DNA of 7,399 nucleotides from positions 1 to 7,399 of the forward strand of contig JAFUFG010000031.1 in NCBI GenBank assembly GCA_017470045.1, written 5' to 3'. Below the pieces are notes generated by a model, which saw only the letters and a program-made list of their open reading frames with translations, was not told the DNA's origin and did no database searches. The first letter of the stretch is position 1, and each line of letters starts with the position of its first letter. The position numbers and the translations under genes were made by a program. The stretch is from Bacilli bacterium (lineage in GTDB: Bacteria > Bacillota_I > Bacilli_A > RF39 > UBA660). Below are positions 1 to 5,067 of this stretch, in pieces.

Positions 1-203
1 TCTTCTTCTTTTTCTTCTTTCTCTTTTCTTGTTTCTTGTTCTATAGTATGTTTTGGACTTAATTTATCTTTTATTCCTAATATATTCTTATCATAAGTAA
101 TAAATCCTAATAATCCTATGATTATTATAGTTAGAACAACGATTATTATATTTTTTCCAGTACCTTTCTTCTTTTTTTCTTCTACTGCTCTTTCTTCTTC
201 CAT
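1..203 (-). CDS. N-terminal part of an unrecognised single-pass membrane protein (runs off the left edge)
   Basis: Reading the minus strand from the ATG at 203-201 gives 67 uninterrupted codons to the window edge. The product begins with a short charged segment (MEEERAVEEKKKKG), then one hydrophobic helix at about residues 18-37, rich in Ile, Leu and Val. After a linker (YDKNILGIKDKLSPKH) comes a Glu/Lys-rich tail that is still continuing at the edge. The lysine cluster before the helix suggests the N-terminus is inside and the rest outside. A good Shine-Dalgarno site (GAGGTG, plus coordinates 212-217) lies 8 nt before the ATG, and an extended -10 element lies just upstream, so the start is well supported. 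The acidic/basic tail may be a spacer or coiled coil leading to an external domain that is not visible. I do not recognise the family and assign no function. Confidence 0.75.
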   Translation of the reverse strand, partial: MEEERAVEEKKKKGTGKNIIIVVLTIIIIGLLGFITYDKNILGIKDKLSPKHTIEQETRKEKEEKEE

Positions 204-224
204 TTTCTTTACACCTCTAGTTTC

Positions 225-233
225 ATTCTACCA
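225..233 (-). promoter_or_regulatory. Extended -10 promoter element for the left-edge membrane protein gene
   Basis: Read on the minus strand this is TGGTAGAAT, an extended -10 (TGn followed by TAGAAT, one mismatch from TATAAT). No convincing -35 box is visible in the purine tract 17 nt upstream. The predicted start of transcription near 218 leaves a leader of about 15 nt that just contains the GAGGTG ribosome binding site. Confidence 0.4.
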
Positions 234-268
234 TTCTTTTTTTCTTCTTTTTTTCTTTTTGTTCTTTT
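234..268. repeat. Low-complexity pyrimidine tract between divergent genes
   Basis: The plus strand is almost pure T and C here, interrupted by one G, between the start of the membrane protein gene and the dCMP deaminase promoter. Similar T/C-rich composition at 1-30 and 165-200 reflects Glu/Lys codons on the minus strand, but this stretch is non-coding. It may act as an A-tract-like upstream promoter element or be simple replication slippage. Confidence 0.5.
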
Positions 269-269
269 A

Positions 270-298
270 TTTACTTTTTTACGTAAAATCGATATGAT
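270..298 (+). promoter_or_regulatory. Promoter of the dCMP deaminase gene
   Basis: A -35 box TTTACT (270-275, four of six matching TTGACA) and a -10 box TATGAT (293-298, five of six matching TATAAT) are separated by exactly 17 nt. Transcription would begin near 305, giving a leader of about 21 nt. Unlike the other promoters in the window it has a fair -35 box and no TGn extension. A 12-bp palindrome occupies most of the spacer. Confidence 0.6.
277..288. promoter_or_regulatory. Perfect 12-bp palindrome TTTTACGTAAAA in the promoter spacer; candidate operator
   Basis: TTTTACGTAAAA is perfectly self-complementary and lies wholly between the -35 (270-275) and -10 (293-298) boxes of the dCMP deaminase promoter. 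A dimeric repressor bound here would block RNA polymerase. This is inference from position and symmetry only; AT-rich palindromes arise by chance, and no second copy was found in the other promoters of the window. Confidence 0.35.
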
Positions 299-325
299 AT
301 TGGTAGTAACTATTAGGAGGATATT

Positions 326-874
326 ATGGAACTAGATAAAAGTGTTTTAGGAAAGAAACGTAAAGATGCTTTAAATTGGGATGAATTTTTTATTGGAATT
401 GCAAAATTAGCTGCTGGTAGAAGTAAGGATCCTAATACTCAAGTTGGTGCTTGTATTGTTGGACAAGATAATCGTATCTTATCCATTGGCTATAATGGTG
501 CACCAAATCATTTTGATGATGATTCTTTTCCTTGGGGAAGAGATGGCGAAGTAAATAATACGAAATACCCATATGTATGTCATGCAGAATTAAATGCTAT
601 ATTAAATTTTCCTGGAAGTCGTAAAGATTTGGTAGGAGCAAAAATTTATGTTGATTTATTTCCTTGTAATGAATGTGCAAAGGCAATCATTCAATCTGGA
701 ATTAAAGAAGTTGTTTATTTAAGTGATAAATATGCTGGTACGGATGGAAATAATGCTTCAAAATTACTATTTGATAGTTGTGGAATTACCTATCGTCAAA
801 TGGATGAGAAGTATCAAAAAGTACTTCGTGTTTCTTTGAAACCAGATGAAGCAATTTCTTATATAGAAGATTAA
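326..874 (+). CDS. Deoxycytidylate (dCMP) deaminase
   Basis: A cytosolic zinc enzyme of the cytidine/deoxycytidylate deaminase superfamily that converts dCMP to dUMP and ammonia, supplying dUMP to thymidylate synthase. The zinc site is complete: H86 and catalytic E88 in CHAELNAI, and C114 and C117 in PCNEC. The substrate-side segment SKDPNTQVGA (33-42) and the GYNG loop (55-58) are present; in phage and animal dCMP deaminases that loop is linked to allosteric dCTP/dTTP binding, so feedback control by the two triphosphates is plausible. At 182 residues it has the usual length of this class. Blocks such as YPYVCHAELNAI and LFPCNECAK closely resemble the human and T4-type enzymes. The ATG is fixed by AGGAGG at 315-320, 5 nt upstream. 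The gene has its own promoter and a terminator beginning at its stop codon. A ComEB-like competence label would be less accurate. Confidence 0.93.
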   Translation: MELDKSVLGKKRKDALNWDEFFIGIAKLAAGRSKDPNTQVGACIVGQDNRILSIGYNGAPNHFDDDSFPWGRDGEVNNTKYPYVCHAELNAILNFPGSRKDLVGAKIYVDLFPCNECAKAIIQSGIKEVVYLSDKYAGTDGNNASKLLFDSCGITYRQMDEKYQKVLRVSLKPDEAISYIED

Positions 875-898
875 AGGTACTTGTACCTTTTTCTTTTT
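873..898 (+). terminator. Rho-independent terminator of the dCMP deaminase gene
   Basis: AAAGGTAC (873-880) pairs perfectly with GTACCTTT (883-890) around TT, in practice a 7-bp stem with a CTTG tetraloop, followed by TTCTTTTT. The stem begins inside the TAA stop codon (872-874), so the gene ends within its own terminator. Confidence 0.8.
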
Positions 899-907
899 GA
901 CTTTTTA

Positions 908-916
908 TGATATAAT
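908..916 (+). promoter_or_regulatory. Extended -10 promoter of the GDPD-family gene
   Basis: TGATATAAT is a perfect TATAAT preceded by the TGn extension, preceded by TA to give the TRTG pattern common in Gram-positive promoters. A TTGACT at 897-902 is only 8 nt away, too close to serve as -35. Transcription would start near 923, about 25 nt after the preceding terminator's T-run, leaving an 18-nt leader. Confidence 0.65.
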
Positions 917-940
917 ATAGGAGTTTTTGGGAGGGATTCG

Positions 941-1906
941 ATGAAGAAGAATGTACGTAAGATATTAGCTTTTACTTCTAGTTTTGCTTTAATTGGAACT
1001 GGTATCGGCATTACAGTATGTCATGAATTATCTTATAAAACAGAACGTTCTATTGAACGATACGTAGAAACTTTTGATGATGATGACTTTTTAGTTGCTG
1101 CTCATAGAGGATATTCTTCCTTAGAAGTAGAAAATACGATACCTTCCATTAATCGGGCTGCAGATGCCAAATACGTTGATTATATTGAAATGGACGTTCG
1201 TTTAACCAAAGATGATTACTTGGTCTTATCTCATAATAATAGTGTGAAATTATTAAACGGTGATACGGTTCGTATTAAAGATACGAATTATGAAGATTTA
1301 GAAAAGTATACTTTAAAATATGGAACAAATTATATCATTACGATGAAAGATGCTTTATTTAATTATCAAGATGGTTCTTTAATTCATAAAAGAAAGTCTG
1401 CTTTAGATGGTGAAGAATACTTTGTCCCTACTCTACAAGAAGGATTAAAAGCTGCTGGAGATAAGAAAATTCTTTTGGATTTAAAATTTGAAAATGATAA
1501 GAAAGACTTTGCAGAAAAATTATTTCAAGAATTAGAAGGAATGGATAAAGAACAGATTATTATTCAGAGTTTAGATTTAGAGTCTTTGGCTTATTTAAAA
1601 CGAAAACATCCGGAATATACGTATTTGGGATTACTACGAAAACCAAATGATTTAGCCTATATTCAAGAATTTGAATATATTGGTGTGGAGCAAAGCTTAC
1701 TTTCTAGAAGAGAAATATTGAGTGTTGTAAAAGATCCAGATCGCATGGTTGCAGTATGGACTTTAAATACGATGAAGGATGTCAATAAAGCTTGTGATAC
1801 TTTAGGAGAACATTGTGACGACGTTATTTATATTACGGATTATCCTGATGTTACATCTTATACATTAAATCAAAATAAAACAAAAAAATTAGTGAAAAAA
1901 CACTAA
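941..1906 (+). CDS. Membrane-anchored glycerophosphodiester phosphodiesterase (GDPD) family protein
   Basis: GDPD-family TIM-barrel enzymes hydrolyse glycerophosphodiesters to glycerol-3-phosphate and an alcohol; in Gram-positive bacteria the substrates can be deacylated phospholipids or glycerol-phosphate polymers. Residues 8-26 form one hydrophobic segment, an uncleaved anchor or signal peptide, so the catalytic domain should be outside. The domain starts with AAHRG (catalytic H55, R56), then ENT (64-66), EMDVRLTKD (metal ligands E83 and D85), and SHNN with the second catalytic H98. VPTLQEGL (162-169), LLDLK (178-182) and VWTLN with ITDYPD near the end complete the pattern. Two positions differ from the consensus: HD is HN at 98-99, and the third metal-ligand Glu of the IELK strand is D180. 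GGGAGG at 929-934 sets the ATG. The final codons lie in a terminator. True substrate unknown; family assignment is secure. Confidence 0.88.
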   Translation: MKKNVRKILAFTSSFALIGTGIGITVCHELSYKTERSIERYVETFDDDDFLVAAHRGYSSLEVENTIPSINRAADAKYVDYIEMDVRLTKDDYLVLSHNNSVKLLNGDTVRIKDTNYEDLEKYTLKYGTNYIITMKDALFNYQDGSLIHKRKSALDGEEYFVPTLQEGLKAAGDKKILLDLKFENDKKDFAEKLFQELEGMDKEQIIIQSLDLESLAYLKRKHPEYTYLGLLRKPNDLAYIQEFEYIGVEQSLLSRREILSVVKDPDRMVAVWTLNTMKDVNKACDTLGEHCDDVIYITDYPDVTSYTLNQNKTKKLVKKH

Positions 1907-1914
1907 TTTTTTTT
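1882..1914. terminator. Bidirectional terminator shared by the convergent GDPD and cyclophilin genes
   Basis: The arms at 1882-1894 and 1901-1913 (ending ATTAGTG and starting CACTAAT) form a perfect 13-bp stem around six A residues. The right arm ends in eight T (1907-1914), and the left arm supplies seven T on the minus strand, so it can end transcription from both sides. The GDPD stop (1904-1906) is inside the right arm and the cyclophilin stop (1913-1915, minus) sits at its edge. Confidence 0.85.
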
Positions 1915-2614
1915 AATTCATTTTTTCTGGTTCGTCGTATGACTTTCCTTTTAAATCTACTAAAGCTTTTTTGATTTTTAAGTTTTTGCTTAAAGCACCT
2001 GTTGTAGAATCTTTTACTTTTACGGTCTTTGTTATATTTTCAATGGTATCCCATCCATCTAGTACTTTACCAAATGCTGCGTATTGTCCATCTAGAGAAG
2101 AACAAGTAGAGTCTTCTAAACAAATAAAGAATTGGCTTCCAGCAGAATCCATACTAACAGAATTACGTGCCATAGAAATAACACCTTTGGTATGTTTTAA
2201 ATCATTCTCTACTCCATTACCAGAAAATTCTCCTTTGATTGTATATCCTGGTCCACCAGAACCTGTTCCTGTAGGATCTCCACCTTGTAATACAAAGTCT
2301 TTTACATAACGGTGCATCGTATTATCATCATAGTAACCACTTTTTACTAATGAGATAAAGTTTCTAACTGTATTGTTTGCTTTATCTGGATATAGTTCCA
2401 TAACAATAGAACCATATTGATCAATATACATTGCAACTACAGGATTTTCTGTATCGTAGTTTAAACTTGCTTCGTTTCCGTCTACTTTATAATTTATATC
2501 ATGAAGCGTTTCTTTTATATTTAATTTTTCTTCTTTTTTATTTCCAAATATCATACTTACTCCTATAATTACAATTACTAGTACAATTAAAAGGATTGTT
2601 GATTTATTTTTCAT
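1913..2614 (-). CDS. Membrane-anchored cyclophilin-type peptidyl-prolyl cis-trans isomerase
   Basis: Cyclophilins speed cis/trans isomerisation of prolyl bonds and assist folding. Residues 6-23 are an uninterrupted hydrophobic helix preceded by lysine, with no lipobox cysteine, so the protein is probably anchored with its catalytic domain outside, as extracytoplasmic foldases of Gram-positives often are. After a linker (25-57) the cyclophilin domain runs from about residue 59: GSIVMELYPDKA (68-79), the catalytic arginine R102 in MHRYVKDF (usually FHR), QGGDPTGTGSGGPG (110-123), SMARN (147-151), GSQFFI (159-164) and LDGQYAAFGKV. All core active-site elements are present. At 233 residues the length fits an anchor plus one domain. 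Its ATG overlaps the end of the upstream oxidoreductase gene by 11 nt, and AAGGAG at 2622-2627 lies inside that gene, so the two are co-transcribed. Confidence 0.92.
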   Translation of the reverse strand: MKNKSTILLIVLVIVIIGVSMIFGNKKEEKLNIKETLHDINYKVDGNEASLNYDTENPVVAMYIDQYGSIVMELYPDKANNTVRNFISLVKSGYYDDNTMHRYVKDFVLQGGDPTGTGSGGPGYTIKGEFSGNGVENDLKHTKGVISMARNSVSMDSAGSQFFICLEDSTCSSLDGQYAAFGKVLDGWDTIENITKTVKVKDSTTGALSKNLKIKKALVDLKGKSYDEPEKMN

Positions 2615-4007
2615 TTTTTGTCTCCTTTTCTAAGATATCTCTAGCGGCTACTAAACCAGTTGCAGCAGCTACTACAATATTTCCTGCTTTTCCTGCTCCA
2701 TCTCCGATAAAGTAAATATCTTCACTATCTAATTTAAATTGTTTATTCGTTGTAATTTCATTGGAGAAGAACTTAATCTCCGGACCATATAATAATGTTT
2801 CATCATTATTAACTCCAGGAATAATCTTATCTAGTTTTTCTAATCCCTCTAGGATATTTGTAATAATTCTGTGAGGTAATACTAGCGCTAAGTCTCCTGC
2901 TACACAATCTTTTAAAGTTGGTTCAATAAATCCTTTATTAATACGATCCCAATTTGATCTTCTTCCTCTTTTTAAGTCTTTTAAAGATTGAATAATTGGT
3001 TTTGAATCTCCTAAAACGTTAGCAATCTTTGCTATACTTTCTCCATACTCTCTAGTATTTGTAACTGGTTCTGTTAAGTTTACTCTACTGATAAATGCAA
3101 AGTTTGAATTATTAGACTTAATATCTTTTAAAGCATGTCCATTTACACAGATATATCCATAATAATTCTCTTTTGCGACGAAACCTCCTGGGTTCGTACA
3201 GAAGGTACGAATTTCATCTCCATAAGTTTCTGTCTTAATAAATATTGTTGGATCGTAGATTACATTTGTAATACTTTCTAAAATTTCTTTTCTTACTTCT
3301 ACTCTTACTCCAATTTCAATGGATTGGGAAAGATATGGAATCTTATATTTATCAGCAAGTTCTTGAATCCATTTTGCACCAGTTCTTCCTGGGGCAACTA
3401 CCACTTTCTTACCAGATATTTTTTCTTTCTTGTTATATACAACATCATACTTGTATTTATTTGAAGTAGATACAATATCATTTACATCTGTATTCTCGTA
3501 TAAGTCTACTCCTTTTTCTTGTAAGAACTTAGAAAAGTTATCAATGTATTCTGGTAAATGGTCACTACCTAAATGTTTTTGTTTGATTAATAGTAATCTT
3601 GCTCCTTCAATAGCAACTTTACTCTTAATTTCTTCAGCTTCTTTCATATTCGATGGATATACTTCAGCATCCATTCCAAACTTTGTGAATATTTCTTCTG
3701 TATCATCAATTAACTTATATGCTTCTGATTCTGACATATATTTAAATAAGTCACTTTTTCCTAGTTTTGGAATAAAGTTTAACTTACCATCTGAGAATGT
3801 TCCTGCTCCACCATATCCAGATAGAATTCTACATGGATTACAATTCATACATGGAGTTTTGTTTTTATTCATTGGGCAAAATCTTCCATCTACTTTTTTT
3901 CCTTTATCCATTAAAGCTATCTTTAATTTTTTGTTTTTTGTTATTAATTCATATGCTGTGAATAGTCCTGCTGGACCTGCACCAATTATAATAACATCAT
4001 ATTTCAT
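2604..4007 (-). CDS. FAD-dependent oxidoreductase of the COG2509 type (uncharacterised)
   Basis: A cytosolic flavoprotein of unknown reaction. Residues 3-14 form an N-terminal Rossmann FAD-binding strand and loop with GAGPAG (9-14), followed by an acidic D34 suited to bind the ribose. Four cysteines follow at 44, 53, 56 and 59, then SGYGGAGTFSDGKLN (63-77), a segment that with the cysteines is a hallmark of this family. VVVAPGRTG (about 202-210) and the C-terminal IGDGAGKAGNIVVAAATG (434-451) are the second and third FAD contacts. At 467 residues it is full length. The start is preceded by GGGTGAT (plus 4013-4019), which matches the distal part of the Shine-Dalgarno consensus. It is the first gene of a two-gene operon with the overlapping cyclophilin. 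The family is often annotated as NAD(P)/FAD-dependent oxidoreductase or FAD-dependent dehydrogenase; electron partners and substrate are not known to me. Confidence 0.88.
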   Translation of the reverse strand: MKYDVIIIGAGPAGLFTAYELITKNKKLKIALMDKGKKVDGRFCPMNKNKTPCMNCNPCRILSGYGGAGTFSDGKLNFIPKLGKSDLFKYMSESEAYKLIDDTEEIFTKFGMDAEVYPSNMKEAEEIKSKVAIEGARLLLIKQKHLGSDHLPEYIDNFSKFLQEKGVDLYENTDVNDIVSTSNKYKYDVVYNKKEKISGKKVVVAPGRTGAKWIQELADKYKIPYLSQSIEIGVRVEVRKEILESITNVIYDPTIFIKTETYGDEIRTFCTNPGGFVAKENYYGYICVNGHALKDIKSNNSNFAFISRVNLTEPVTNTREYGESIAKIANVLGDSKPIIQSLKDLKRGRRSNWDRINKGFIEPTLKDCVAGDLALVLPHRIITNILEGLEKLDKIIPGVNNDETLLYGPEIKFFSNEITTNKQFKLDSEDIYFIGDGAGKAGNIVVAAATGLVAARDILEKETKNEK

Positions 4008-4029
4008 ATATAATTATCACCCAGTATTT

Positions 4030-4038
4030 ATTGTATCA
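4030..4038 (-). promoter_or_regulatory. Extended -10 promoter of the FAD oxidoreductase-cyclophilin operon
   Basis: On the minus strand this reads TGATACAAT, an extended -10 with five of six matches to TATAAT and A-A before the TG. The region 17 nt upstream (TTCCTT) is a poor -35. Transcription would begin near 4023, giving a leader of about 16 nt that holds GGGTGAT. Confidence 0.55.
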
Positions 4039-4095
4039 TTTTTTGTAAAGATAAGGAAATAAAATCTATGGGAACTAGTAAGTTTTCTTTTCTTT

Positions 4096-4104
4096 TGATA
4101 CAAT
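4096..4104 (+). promoter_or_regulatory. Extended -10 promoter of the phosphoesterase gene
   Basis: TGATACAAT is identical to the divergent operon's element, in opposite orientation 57 nt away. No clear -35 is visible in the T/C-rich stretch upstream. Transcription would begin near 4111, only 10 nt before the ATG at 4121. This argues against the upstream TTG at 4109 as start codon. Confidence 0.55.
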
Positions 4105-4110
4105 AGAATT

Positions 4111-4115
4111 GGTGA
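4111..4115 (+). promoter_or_regulatory. Ribosome binding site GGTGA that decides the phosphoesterase start
   Basis: GGTGA lies 5 nt before the ATG at 4121 and is the only purine-rich site available. The alternative starts TTG (4109) and GTG (4112) have no Shine-Dalgarno sequence before them. The same GGTGA core precedes the oxidoreductase and carboxypeptidase genes, so this genome seems to use it. Confidence 0.4.
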
Positions 4116-4120
4116 AGAAT

Positions 4121-5041
4121 ATGACAAGAGAAGAACTTAACGAAGATAAACAAAAAGAGATTTTTCAAGAAGAAAATCGTGAGAAAGTAAAAAAAGGTAT
4201 GATTCTTACCTTTAAAATTCTATTTACTATTATTATTCTGTTTCTACTTTTCTTCTTTTATAATAGTTTAATTGCGACAAGTAGTATTCTTGTGAAAGAA
4301 GAACGAATTGTTGATGCGAAATTACCGGAACATTTTAATGGATTAAAGATTATACAGTTTTCGGATTTACATTATGGATCTACGATAGATTCGAAAAAAC
4401 TAAAAGAGATTGTTCAAATGATTAATAAAAGAAATCCAGATTTAGTATTCTTTACTGGAGACTTAATTACAAATAAAAAAGAAATTGATAATGAAGAACG
4501 TGAAAAGTTAATTGAACAATTAAAAAATATTCATGCATCTCTTGGAAAATATGCAGTATATGGGGATGAAGATTTGGAAGAAAACTACTCTACTATTATG
4601 AATCAGAGCGAATTTACGATTCTAAATAACGAATACGAATTAATCTATAATCGTGATAGTGACCCAATTTTATTAAATGGATTTTCTTCTTCTCTTCACC
4701 AGATGTTTGATATTCAAAAAGGAATGAGCTATTATTCATCAGAGGGAGCAAATTCGGATATTTATTCGATTGCTATTTTCCATGAACCAGATATGGCAAG
4801 TGATATCTTATCTGAAAGACCTATTTCTTTATTACTAGCTGGTCATTCTCATAATGGATATATTCGATTTCCATATCTAGGAACTCCTTTTAAAGTGGAA
4901 GGAGCAAAGACTTATGATCAAGCTTATTATAAAATTGATGACTCAAAATTATATGTTTCTAGTGGTCTTGGAACAGAGGGAGAAGGAATTCGAATTTTCT
5001 GTAGACCAAGTATTAATTTTTTCCGATTATCCAATCAATAA
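4121..5041 (+). CDS. Membrane-anchored calcineurin-like metallophosphoesterase with an altered GNHD motif
   Basis: I place the start at ATG 4121 (306 residues), not the TTG at 4109, because the promoter and ribosome site leave no room for the latter. A charged N-terminus (1-25) is followed by a very hydrophobic helix at about residues 28-48 (ILFTIIILFLLFFFY), then the phosphoesterase domain outside the membrane, as in YkuE-like proteins. Motifs, numbered from ATG 4121: FSDLH with D82 and H84; TGDLI with D114; H221 in FHEPD; GHSH with H242 and H244. The third motif, normally GNHD/E, reads GDED (148-151), so both the metal-binding Asn and the catalytic His are replaced by acidic residues. The other ligands are intact, so the site may still bind metal with altered chemistry. 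Relatives act on UDP-diacylglucosamine or other phosphoesters; the substrate here is unknown. The gene ends in a hairpin shared with the next gene. Confidence 0.87.
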   Translation: MTREELNEDKQKEIFQEENREKVKKGMILTFKILFTIIILFLLFFFYNSLIATSSILVKEERIVDAKLPEHFNGLKIIQFSDLHYGSTIDSKKLKEIVQMINKRNPDLVFFTGDLITNKKEIDNEEREKLIEQLKNIHASLGKYAVYGDEDLEENYSTIMNQSEFTILNNEYELIYNRDSDPILLNGFSSSLHQMFDIQKGMSYYSSEGANSDIYSIAIFHEPDMASDILSERPISLLLAGHSHNGYIRFPYLGTPFKVEGAKTYDQAYYKIDDSKLYVSSGLGTEGEGIRIFCRPSINFFRLSNQ

Positions 5042-5067
5042 AAGAGCAATAAGCTCTTTTTATTTTT
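5040..5067. terminator. Terminator between the convergent phosphoesterase and carboxypeptidase genes
   Basis: AAAAGAGC (5040-5047) pairs with GCTCTTTT (5053-5060) around AATAA, followed by TATTTTT. It begins inside the phosphoesterase TAA (5039-5041), and the carboxypeptidase TAA (5060-5062 on the minus strand) lies at its other edge. On the minus strand the T-run is only TTTTATT, so termination there should be weaker. Confidence 0.78.

Noticed and set aside
897..916. TTGACT and TATAAT before the GDPD gene as a -35/-10 pair; similar 8-nt pairs near 270-289 and 4030-4050
   Set aside because: A spacing of 8 nt is too short for sigma factor contact. The recurrence is expected in T-rich DNA, and the extended -10 explains the promoters better.
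1971..2309. A 112-codon open frame on the plus strand opposite the cyclophilin gene
   Set aside because: It overlaps the conserved cyclophilin domain on the other strand and has no credible ribosome site or domain; a shadow frame.
3430..4062. A 210-codon open frame on the plus strand opposite the FAD oxidoreductase
   Set aside because: It is antisense to a clearly recognised, motif-complete gene, and its product resembles no family I know. Low-GC coding strands often leave such open frames.
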